This document shows, in pieces, positions 11,423-21,254 of a DNA stretch of 64,000 bases; positions within the stretch are counted from its first letter, which is position 1; each line of letters opens with the position of its first letter. The stretch is from Emergomyces orientalis (taxonomy: Eukaryota > Ascomycota > Eurotiomycetes > Onygenales > Ajellomycetaceae): assembly GCA_002110485.1 (NCBI GenBank), contig MOWL01000005.1, positions 124,001 to 188,000 on the forward strand. Direction: 5' to 3'. The position numbers and the translations under genes are program-made. The notes beneath the pieces were generated by a model. That model worked only from the letters and a program-made list of their open reading frames with translations, searched no databases and was not told where the DNA came from.

Positions 11423-14152
11423 ATGACGGCTAGTGCCAGAAATGGATCGCCGTCCGGTTCGCCGGGCCCTTCTACAGAACAAGAATCCAAAAATATGATT
11501 GCGAACCCCGCAGACTCCTCCGAGTCGCAAACCCAGACAAGCGGGAAAGGAAGTGGCACGGCTCAAAATGGACAAAAAACTACCTCGACAGCCGCCAATG
11601 CGAATGCCAAAGATCCTCTCCGCCCAAGGAGGAAGAAGGCTAAAAGAGCTTGTTTTGCTTGTCAGAGAGCCCATCTGACCTGCGGTACGCTGGCCTTTAA
11701 CTTGCTTTGATTTCTCCCCCTTTTTTCCGTTGAAAATAACTTTTCCTTTTAAATCCCCCGCAACCTCTCCGCTCTATCATACTCTTTGTCAACATCTTTT
11801 GTGCATTTACCCATCCTTCCCCCCCCGCCACCTATCACACCATGATAGAGGAGGTCAGGGAACGTTGGTTGAAATCACGTCCTTCTACACCAACTATGCG
11901 CATATGCAAAACAAGTTTCAATTAGTTCTTTTTGTTCACTCCTTGTCGGAGAATTGTGGAAACTGACAACACCACTTGCTTTACAGGCGATGAGAGACCT
12001 TGCCAGCGATGTATCAAACGTGGGCTCCAGGATGCTTGTCACGACGGGGTACGGAAGAAAGCCAAGTATCTTCACGACGCTCCGAATGAAGCTCTCATGC
12101 CTGGCATCCGAGGGAATCAGTACAATCAGGCGAATGCCGCACGAAACAATCCCAACCAGCAACAAAATGGCAATGGTACCAATTCAAACTCCAACAAACC
12201 CTCACGCCAAAATGTCTCCTCCAATAATTTCTACGCGCCCCAGTCTGCCAATAACTACAATGTCTACACCCAAGCCAAGCCTCAGCAGGGTCGCATACCC
12301 TCTGCAGTAATGCAGGACGCTACGATGAACCCCAATGCCTTCCAAGCTCAATCCCCCACCTCATCACCTAATTTCGACCTCTCCACGAATCCGCAAAATC
12401 AGAACCTCTCCCCAGCGATCCCTCAAACTCCGTCTTCTACATCTGGTCGAAATCAAGATCCATTTGGCGCTGCATTCTTTGACCCTAGTCATCCTGCGCT
12501 GTTCAATTTCGATATTGCTAGCATGAATTTCGGCAATCGGTATGGCGCTTTGGAATTTGGAATGCTAGGGCACATGGCTACGGGAGCGGGAGACACTCCG
12601 CCCAGCGATTCAGCCACCCAACGCGGATCAATTGGACGGAGTTCGGGTACATTTACTGCTCAAAATTTTGGAGAAAGCGCTAACAACCAATCGCCCTTCC
12701 TATTTGGTGACCCAGTACTCAATGACTGGAACCCGGCGGGACAAGGCCAGGCAAACCCCCATAATATCTACAATCAGAATACTGTCTCAGGCCAGATGGG
12801 TGATCACCCTCACGCATTCGCTATCGAGAGTGCTCCGATGAATTTTGCTAGCCCGAGTTCGACAGAGAGCCCCCAGATGACGACTACAACTCCATTTGAC
12901 GAAGCCAACGCCAACTTCTCCTCCCGAACAAACCTCATGCCTCCAACGAACTCCCAGCAGCCATCTCGAATATCAACCCCCGGCCTCAAACATCAAGGCT
13001 TACAGGTAGGCGTGAAGAGGCGATATCGTAGCCCCTCATCAATATACGAGAGCGTCAAAGAGCCATATTCATACACAAGTGGCTTCCACAGCCTAACGGC
13101 ATTCATCCAACGGCGCTTCTCACCCCAAAAGACCCTCCAGATCGCCAAAGCGCTCGCCTCGATCCGTCCCTCCTTCATCGCCACCACCAAAACGCTCAAC
13201 CAAGACGACCTAGTATTCATGGAAAAATGCTTCCAACGGACCCTCTGGGAATATGAAGATTTTATCAACGCCTGCGGGACACCTACCATCGTCTGTCGCC
13301 GGACGGGCGAAATCGCCGCTGTTGGCAAGGAATTCAGCATCCTAACCGGCTGGAAGAAGGAGGTCTTACTGGGCAAGGAACCGAACCTAAATGTCAACAC
13401 CGGCGGCTCATCATTATCATCAGCGTCATCATCAAGGGGCAGCGGCACCTTTACTCCCCGAAACAATAACAACAGCACGGCAATAGATCCTCACACGGGC
13501 TTGCCCACAGGTGGTCGCACGCAGCCAGTTTTCCTCGCTGAATTGCTCGACGACGACAGCGTCATTGAGTTCTACGAGGATTTCGCGAAACTTGCGTTTG
13601 GCGATTCGCGCGGGAGTGTGATGACGACGTGCAAGTTGCTGAAATATAAGACGAAGGAGGATAATGCTGCTGCGCTGTTTCATGGAAAAGATGGGGGTGA
13701 AACGGATGCCACCGGCGGTACTGGTGCTGGTGCTGGCCATGGCGGCGATGACGCGGCGACAACAAGCAATGCTGCCAATAATAGCGGCCATGCCAATGGC
13801 AATGGCAACAATGCTAATGACCCCTCTGGCACGTCGTCGTCGTCGAATGGGCCGCAACAATCGCCGAAGCAGAAATGGGGGAAGAGGGGTATTGCTGGCG
13901 AGGCGGGGATGAATCAGTTGGGGTTCCGGGATGGGAAGGTGGAGTGCAGTTACTGCTGGACGGTTAAGAGAGATGTATTTGATATCCCCATGCTTATTGT
14001 TATGAATGTAAGGAACCTCCTCCCTTCAATCAGCCCCCTTGATCTGAGCTACTAACGCCCCTCCCCAAGGAGGGAGGGGGGTGTCTTAGCAAGATTATAG
14101 ATTTCAACTAACATAATTTTTTCTTCTGATGTAGTTCCTACCCTGCATCTAA
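11423..14152 (+). CDS. acuK: Zn2Cys6 transcription activator of gluconeogenesis, AcuK family
   Basis: Three exons (11423-11684, 11987-14007, 14135-14152) give 766 residues. A Zn(II)2Cys6 cluster spans the first intron: CFACQRAHLTC, then GDERPCQRCIKRGLQDAC. After a long Asn/Gln/Ser-rich linker comes a conserved C-terminal half with FHSLTAFIQRRF, a PAS-like block (IVCRRTGEIAAVGKEFSILT) and the YCWTVKRDVFDIPMLIVMN block. A basic stretch (RPRRKKAKR) precedes the cluster. This architecture is that of AcuK/AcuM-type regulators, which activate gluconeogenic genes such as PEP carboxykinase and fructose-1,6-bisphosphatase and also bear on iron acquisition in Aspergillus (family knowledge). The last exon encodes only FLPCI and a stop; reading through its intron would instead end at 14055. 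Gly/Ala/Asn runs near codons 640-690 are lineage-specific filler. Confidence 0.9.
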
Positions 14153-15269
14153 GGTCAAAGTCATAGCCAACAATGAATTTGTTTCCTTTTCCAATGTTTC
14201 AAACTACCCCTTTCGGTATTTTCTTTTTTTCTTTCTTTTTCTTTTTCTCTTTTTATTCACTTATGATAACCAACCCCCCGAATTCAAGTTTTCTTTAATT
14301 TCTTTCATATTACTTCTGTTCTTGTCTATTTTACTATCATTATTTTAGGGAAACTTTCTGTTCCTTTTTCCTCTTTTCCTTTTTTTCTCTTTTTTACAAC
14401 CAAACTTTTGGAGAGGGGACAAAATTGATTCATTGAGATTATGCCTTTTGCTTATGTTTATTTTGAGATATACATATACATATATATATAACTATCTCTG
14501 CTGATTTGATCTAATTTGGTCGCTCTCTCTTCTGTCTTTTTGTTCTTAATATTCCTTATTATTTCTCAAATCTATTTGAAATACCTTTCCACCTTTCATG
14601 AGGTCATGTACGAGGGGAAAAAAAGCAAAAATGGCATGGAAAAGTTGGATGGAGTTTTTAACAGGAGGGATATCTGATTGACCTCAGCATTTTTCTTTTC
14701 TTTTCTTTTCTTTTCTTTTCCTTTTTGTTTTTTTATTTTTTACTTTGACTCTTCATGGGGAGAACTGAAGTGAATGATCCTGAAATTATTAGGTTTTGAT
14801 ACTGATTGATTTAGCTTTGGTATTTTGTATATATAATCTGTTCTCTTTCAGTGCATGCCAGCAAGAGAAGAGAGTGTTCTTCATTCAGAAATGTTGATAT
14901 CCATGATGGTGTGTGTGTCAAGTAACAATGTGTTTAAGAAGATGGGAAGTAAATGAAGGCATTCCTTTTGAAGTGACCTTGAAAATAAAGTCAGCCCAAT
15001 TGGTTTTATTAGAAAAGGATAAAAATTTAAAAAAAAATTTAAAATTGATAAAAAGGGTAAATCATTCGAGTATTCTATGCATCTGGAAAAGAAATTCTAT
15101 GTGTATGTACTCCATCTATCTTTTTGCAGTTACCAAAATTTTAAATCACTACCAGCAAGACAAGAACACAAAAAAAAAAATAAAAAAAAAAAAATACACA
15201 CAGATAGAGATATATAAGGCATCAATAAGAAAAAACATATCATAAATGAGCACCACACGGCCCCCCCTT
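14153..15269. other. acuK 3' flank, no gene
   Basis: AT-rich convergent intergenic DNA between acuK and riboflavin kinase. It includes a (TTTTC)n tract near 14693-14725 and interrupted poly-A near 15170-15194. No coding frame is convincing. Confidence 0.6.
14693..14725. repeat. (TTTTC)n microsatellite
   Basis: Tandem TTTTC units in the acuK 3' flank. Confidence 0.85.
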
Positions 15270-16581
15270 CTAAAATCCCCTTAGCCACTCTCTCGCCTCC
15301 CTAACCCTGACCGCCTTCTCTTCACTCTCTCCTACACTATCACCATCATCGCCCCCCTCACCAACAACACCCTTTACATAGCACAAATACCCCGACCTCT
15401 CCAAACTCCTCCTCGCCACCTCGCAATCAATCCGGATATCCTCCACCAGCGCTTCGAGGCTGACGTAATCGTATTCCGGCCGGATGTACCCCAGCACCAG
15501 CAGGTTTAGGCGCGTGCCGTAGAAATCTGGAACGCGGAAGAAGCGGGTTGGTTGGTCGGTAGTTTGGGGTGGGTTAGGGGTTGAAGGCGTGCAGGTGAAT
15601 TGGGGGAGGAGGTGGATTTCCTGTTGGCAGAAGATTAGACTGGTTGGGTTTTTGATAATTTTTTTTTATAATTGTTTGTTGGTTTCTTTCATATTCCGTT
15701 TTAGCCTTGGTAACGAATGTGAAAGTGGTCACCGGAAGAATACATATATGGTTGTGATATAGGGATTTCCTGTGCGAAAGGCGCGATATACACATACCAC
15801 AGAGCGAACCGTATTCTTATAGAAGGGATTGTACCCTATGCTCAGAACGCAAGGGAAGACATTTTCATTTGAATTTGCATTTGCATTCGCATTTTCAGAT
15901 TTGGATTCTGTCATTGGTGTCTCGACAGCACCGTTTGCTTGGTTTTCATTGCTATCCTGTTTATATTTGAATTTGGATGGGTCGAGGGCGGCGACTCCAT
16001 AGTATACGCCTGACTCCACGTCTCCGTATGGAGAGAGGGAGTCTGGGGGAATGTTTGCGGTGGGAATACCGAGCTATTTAAGTCCATTAGTGTGTGTATC
16101 GGCAGAGCATATAGGGGCAATATGCAGAGATTTGAACATAAAAGGAGGGTTTATGCGCATCTTCTCAGGCTGTTTTTCATAACTGATTGAACAGGGTGTA
16201 AGGGTATCATGAAAGTCCTAGCACACGAACAGAGCCACGACAAGACAGTGGGCGAACTCAAGAACCAGATCAAAAAAGTATTCGAAGTTGCTTCAAAGCC
16301 CCGATATAGCATATTGAATATAAAAATCCAAGAATATCGCAAAACCTGTGTCTTACAAACAGTTATGGGCGAACGGAGCATATGCACCTTTAAAACATGC
16401 ATACTATAGAGAAAAAAACTAAAAAAATTCATAAGTATATATAAAAAAATTAAACAAGCCCTACCTCCTTGCTTCCCCTTCCGAAGCCCTTAATGACCGG
16501 CCCAGAGAGTTTCATAGGAAACGGTGGTTCAGGGCCTGAGTCGGGCCCGGCCACTGGATCCCGCGGGCCAGCTGAACGCAT
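15270..16581 (-). CDS. FMN1: Riboflavin kinase
   Basis: Three phase-0 exons (16581-16465, 16073-15798, 15620-15270) give 247 residues. The enzyme phosphorylates riboflavin to FMN with ATP. Visible landmarks are KLSGPVIKGFGRGSKE (start of the flavokinase barrel), LGIPTANIP, which carries the PTAN motif binding Mg-ATP, GVYYGVA and PCVLSIGYNPFY in the central sheet, EIHLL (its Glu fits the catalytic base), and FYGTRLNLLVLGYIRPE in the C-terminal part. The protein is somewhat longer than typical yeast Fmn1, with a Pro-rich N-terminal leader, an Asn/Glu-rich insert (NENANANANSNENV) and an acidic Gly/Asp insert near the end. The first intron is long (about 390 bp). The start chosen is the only ATG ahead of the conserved KLSGPV block in frame. 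Confidence 0.92.
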
Positions 16582-17601
16582 TTTTCCCCGGGGTTTGATT
16601 TGAAGCTTGTCACTGAGTTAGGTGTCTGTAATGTGTTAGTAGTCTATATCTACGTATGCGCAATATGGTATCTGAGCGGAAGAAGAGGGGGGTGGGTGGA
16701 AACGCTCCGTGGGGGGGTTCGGAGGGGCGTACTACTAACTAACAAAAATCGGCAAAGGAAGCGGAGAAAAATGGCGGGGATGAAAGGGAAGTAGATAGAT
16801 AAGCGTATGAGTTGTACATGTGCCACAGAAAGCTAGCACATGTATGACGGATGCGTAACAATGTGAGAAGTGCAGGGCCGTTATCTGCAGATGCTGAGGA
16901 AAGGCAAAAAAAAAAGGCAGAAATAAAGAGACAGCGACAGAAAATTGATGAGTAAGATTTTCGGCCGTTGGATATGTAATTTTGATGCGTATCGGATGCG
17001 TATTGGTTCGCATGGTTCTTGTAGCCGGCGGTGGGAAGGGCGTGTATCATCAATACGATATGTTCGAGATGTATCATTCGAGTAGACCTACGTCCATCAT
17101 GTATTAGAGTGATTTCAGCATGCATAACCGGATCACCTACATACTTCCTTACGTAGGATGAAGCTTCATTTCCTAGGTTACGGCACAGGAACACGAAGGA
17201 TTTCGATTTTTATGTAGAAATTCGTTTTTATACAAGGATGAGGAAAAGGGAAGAATTTCTTGATTTATTTCACGCTTCGTTTCCGCTATTTCTTTCGAAT
17301 CAAAATCCTCGAGTGCTCAATGCGGCCCCCTCTCAAAATTCAATTGAGCCTTCTTAACAATCTGCAAGTCCCTGATGTTGTACAGTACATACAAAACAGA
17401 TCTCCACGTTAAAGCATGCCGTCCCAATGGCCCCCATATTGATCCAACTACTATCCATTCCCATGCTAGTACAAATATTGAACTCAAAGCCTTGCTCCCC
17501 TGCCCCAAAATAACGACTCCCAGTATGCAGAATGGTGGCAGCAGAGAATAATTCAAGTCCTTCACAACAGCAATTGCAGTTTTCGTTTGTATTCCACCAT
17601 T
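16582..17601. other. Intergenic, no gene seen
   Basis: This holds the upstream region of riboflavin kinase and the 3' flank of the 61-residue protein gene. Open frames of up to 151 codons exist on the minus strand, but none shows domain, splice or composition support. Confidence 0.5.
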
Positions 17602-17951
17602 TCAATCAGATGTTGCTGCCTTTCCTTCACCAGTGCGAGGCGGATACTCCTTTTCACCGAGTTTTTGTTTGGGCGTGCAAGTGCACCACTGGTCGGTGGG
17701 GACTGAGTCCATGACGCTGGGGATGTGCTGGCCGCATCCGCGCCAGGTAGTCTTAGCTGTTAGGTGTCGAGAAGCGGAGATTGTTAGCGGATTGCATAGG
17801 GCAGGGGAAGTGTTTGAAGGCAGAGATGAAGAGGGGAAGAGGGCGGGATGAAGATCATGTTGTGTGTTAATTAAATTTTTAGATCTCTGGTTTTGTGTGT
17901 ATGTGCATGTGTGTACTTACAACAGACAGGGCATGTTGACTGCATGCACAT
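17602..17951 (-). CDS. Small conserved Cys/His protein, 61 residues
   Basis: Two exons, 17951-17921 (31 nt) and 17756-17602, are joined across a GTAAGT...AACAG intron. Exon 1 reads MCMQSTCPVC; exon 2 continues KTTWRGCGQHIPSVMDSV and ends in a charged Lys/Glu tail. Cysteines 2, 7, 10, 18, 35 and 37 and His21 form a CPxC...GCGxH...CxC array that could bind one zinc. I recall short fungal proteins with a CxxC, then TWxGCGxH, then a CTC pattern, but none with an assigned function. No membrane segment or signal peptide is present, so it is probably cytosolic or nuclear. The matching phase at an excellent donor and acceptor, plus the recalled family pattern, is the evidence for a real gene. Confidence 0.8.
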
Positions 17952-18904
17952 CTTTGCTTATGCTTGACTCTTATGTTATGGTTTTCTTCTTTGCAGCTAT
18001 TAGATTCCAGTCCTTAATAAAACAATTGAAAGTCAGAAAGATTGATGTATATCAAATATTCATAAACTCACAACTGTGCGGTTTGTGCGGTTTGTGCGGT
18101 TTGTGCGGTATTTCAATATGCAGATATTGTTTGTTTCTGAATGGTGCAAGAAGATGGAGAATCTATATAGCACGAGCTCGGCGGGGTCTAGTGGGGTAGA
18201 ATAGACGCCGATATTCGGGGCATCCCCGACTACATTTTTTTATCGCTTTATAATTCATGATAACTTAATCCTGACTTCAAATCCGTATGCACTATTTTTA
18301 ATCACTAATTACATATCTGTAAGCCATCAATTGCCCTTGGTACATAAAATGTTGCTGTTCTCTATCAGATTGGCGAATTTTGAGAAGTTTCACCCAGGGA
18401 AATGATGTCATAACATGCTAGTGACGGATCCACTCCATTGCACCACATTCATGCGTGTTCATCCAGATTCATATTCATTCAAAGAGAAAAATTTTATCAA
18501 TCCATGTCATAAAAATAAACAGAAAAATACAAAACTGCGCTCTTTCCCAGGGCACCAGAGAAATCAATATCCGAATACGAAAAGCCAAATCCACGCACCC
18601 TGCGCTAATCCATCCACTTTCTGACCCCACAGTGAAAGGGATCAGCGGGCCGGAGCAAAAAGAAGTGAGCAAAAGGGGGGTTACAATGGAGGAGAAGAAG
18701 AACAAAACAAAGCGATGAAAGGATGCAGCAGCGATATAAAACTCAAGTTCTAGACTTGGGAGGCCTTGGATATCCATCTCATGAAACATCCTTCAAGCTT
18801 TTAAATATTCTCCCGTTTTGTCACCAGAATCCAAAGAACCGGAACCGGATGAAGGCTCCATATATTCTATCATTATCACGTTACACCCAGCTGCGCACGG
18901 CACT
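17952..18904. other. Intergenic, 9-bp tandem repeat
   Basis: No gene is supported. The notable content is the TGTGCGGTT tandem repeat, listed separately. The rest is AT-rich upstream DNA of the 61-residue gene and 3' flank of the GPI-type protein. Confidence 0.5.
18075..18109. repeat. 9-bp tandem repeat TGTGCGGTT, four copies
   Basis: Four head-to-tail copies, the last lacking one base. The unit length is a multiple of three, so a chance open frame across it reads CGLCGLCG; I do not regard that frame as a gene. Confidence 0.9.
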
Positions 18905-19474
18905 TTACAATGCCCCAGCGACCAGCACTGCTGCCGCCACAGCCCCTCCAATGGCAGCAATATACGATCCCTGCCCCGTCGCAGCAGGCATTCCCCCGGT
19001 ACTCGACGACGTCGTCGTCGTCGTGCTTGAATCCTGAGCAGTTTCCGTAGCGGTATTCGTCGGTTCAGCAGCAATTGTTGGCTTAACGCTACTACTCCCA
19101 CCGGTGATTGATGCCATAATCGACGACACTTGTTTCTCATAGTCGGTCGCGTTAAGTGGGACGAGGATCTGGTTCTCACTGCATGTCGTTGCGCCGATGT
19201 CGATTTTGTCTTCACGGCGGTTTAGAGGGATGATATCTTCGTTGAGTATGTTCACAATGTTGACGTCAATGCTTCTGCGCTTGATGGTTGAAGGGTCTAT
19301 GCAGCAGATGCCATGGGCAGCTGGCTTGCCGTTGTTAGAGATGAAGCCGCCAAACAGGGAGCCCGGGCAGCAGATGTTGACCTCCTTGGTGCTGATGCAG
19401 CTGTCGGCTGCGATAGGGGTTATATGAAGGGCTAAGAGGAGGAGATTCGGGAGTAGGGCTGTGAGGGAAGGCAT
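18905..19474 (-). CDS. Cysteine-containing GPI-anchored-type surface protein
   Basis: A single exon of 189 residues. The start at 19474 is preferred over an in-frame ATG 16 codons upstream because it puts a signal peptide first (MPSLTALLPNLLLLALHITP, then cleavage near AADS). The mature N-terminus carries cysteine pairs (EVNICCPG, HGICCIDP) and a further Cys near ATTCSEN. Then comes a Ser/Thr/Ala-rich stalk (SSTTTTTSSST) suited to O-mannosylation. The end is a small-residue site (GMPAATGQGS) followed by a hydrophobic tail (AAIGGAVAAAVLVAGAL) with no charged residue after it, as in GPI-anchor signals. I infer a plasma-membrane or cell-wall protein. It matches no domain I can name; similar short CCxG proteins are common and uncharacterised in Onygenales and Aspergillus. 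Confidence 0.8.
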   Translation of the reverse strand: MPSLTALLPNLLLLALHITPIAADSCISTKEVNICCPGSLFGGFISNNGKPAAHGICCIDPSTIKRRSIDVNIVNILNEDIIPLNRREDKIDIGATTCSENQILVPLNATDYEKQVSSIMASITGGSSSVKPTIAAEPTNTATETAQDSSTTTTTSSSTGGMPAATGQGSYIAAIGGAVAAAVLVAGAL

Positions 19475-21254
19475 GGTTATGTTTCGTATTTTGAGGTGCA
19501 GGCGTATGACGGATTGCGTCAAGAGGTAAATTTCTTCTTTGGGCTCCGATATTGCGGGCAGCTAAGTATGTAAAAGGGTTTAATTTGGTGGTAGGTAATG
19601 CATGTGTGTGGGTACAAGGCGTGCTTTTGCGACTTAGAAAGGTATCCGCCTATCCAAACACTATATATGCGCAAAAAATCAGAAATAAAAATACGTAGGT
19701 CTCATTAAACGCAAGATACGGTGATCACAACTCGAGTAATGCTCAGGCGGAGAACAAAGAAAAAGAAAAAGCGTCGACCGACGCTCGTCGTTCGGCCATC
19801 CCTTTATAAAAGAGACCAAGAAGTCTCTATCAGCCACCTTCGGACCAAGTAAATGAGTGTTATTTCCCCAGCATTGGCACTCTCCAAGCCTCCTCCTCCC
19901 ACAACTTTCAACAAACTAGGCTAAATCCTTCTAGGCAAAAAAGTGTAAATAGCCAATCTTAGATATGGCTCCTAAAAATAAACAATTTCCGGGCTTGCTT
20001 GAAGTTTTCCAACGTTGCTTCATGGTGGGATTTGTTCCAGCCCTTTCGTTGCATGCTGCATCGTGATCGATTGAAGCGGCCAATGGCCAATATCGCATTC
20101 AGCCTCTGCAAAACGTGTTTCCTGTGAAGTTCCCTATCCCACTTCCAACCACATATTTTTATCTGTTTTGTCTCTGCTTGTCCAGAATCTCCCTCGTGTA
20201 GTTTTTACACACGAGAGCTTTGGGAGGAGAGCCTATAAATCCATACAAACCCAGAAGCAGAGTGATAACCATGAATATTGAGACTGGTTATTGTGGGCAC
20301 TCAGTAACCCAGAGCCAAATAAGAACAAGCTGCCGAGGAAGACGGAGCTAATAATAATAGCAGTAATAATGATGGTTAGCTTCCCGCTCCTGGGTTTGTG
20401 TGGCTGGGACCGAGAGCCTAGATGAGAGGTCTGTCTAGCTTCCCCCGTAACTACAGGACAGCCACGACAACAACTGGAAAAACCAATGCTCCTCCTCGTC
20501 ATAGAAAAAAAAAAAAAAAAAAAAAACCGGAGCCCAGATGCAGGAAAAGGGCCACGTTACGTATCGTAATAAATTTTATTTCTTTCCCTTATTTATCCTT
20601 CAATTTACGCTGTCATTATATATAGAAAGACGCTGCTACCCATTTATGCATTTATGTAATGTGGTGGTGGTTACGCGTAGTCAATGCGCGCATGAGGCGA
20701 CATGTGGATATAAACTAAAATAAAACAACAGGTAATAATCCAAAACAACCCACACCACGCCGAAATGGAAAAAAAAATTATCTAAGAAAAAAGATATTGA
20801 GGACTTCAATGAAGGCAAATGTTGATGAGAATGATGAATATTTAGGGAGTGAAACTAACATGAGAAAAAAAGAGAGAGGCGGCCGTTTAGGCATAATTTT
20901 AAACACGGGGCCCAATCGGTCTATCTATGTACAGGAAAACGGGGCGTGGCCATGAACTTTCTTAAACAAGAAATGTGGATGTTGTGTGTCCGAGTATATG
21001 TGTATGTGCGGGATGGGACATGCCGGCAGGTCCAGTCAAAGGTCCATGTGGAAACATGATATCTCTTCGCTCTGTGAAACGTCATAATAAAATTCAAACA
21101 CTTCCCCTTTCTTCTTTCATCAGTTTGAGATATTATCTCGAAAAACGCCATGCAGTGAGTATGCCCAAAATTAGATTGGGCACACGGGAAAAGAAACCGA
21201 CACAACCATTACTGTAGCAAATCAACAGATTAGTGCATTCCATCAATCAACCAC
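19475..21254. other. Intergenic, no confirmed gene
   Basis: This contains the upstream region of the GPI-type protein and the 3' flank of the CSC1-like channel gene. There is an A22 run at 20505-20526. A minus-strand frame at 20233-20502 encodes a basic stretch and one strongly hydrophobic segment (see findings), but I cannot confirm it as a gene. Confidence 0.45.
20505..20526. repeat. Poly-A run, 22 bases
   Basis: Uninterrupted A22; it could be an assembly or indel hot spot. Confidence 0.9.

Noticed and set aside
16739..17194. 151-codon minus-strand open frame
   Set aside because: No domain, no signal peptide, odd composition, and no neighbouring splice partners; it lies upstream of riboflavin kinase.
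18061..18199. Cysteine-rich frame CGLCGLCG in the 9-bp repeat
   Set aside because: Produced by the tandem repeat unit alone; no signal peptide or conserved flank.
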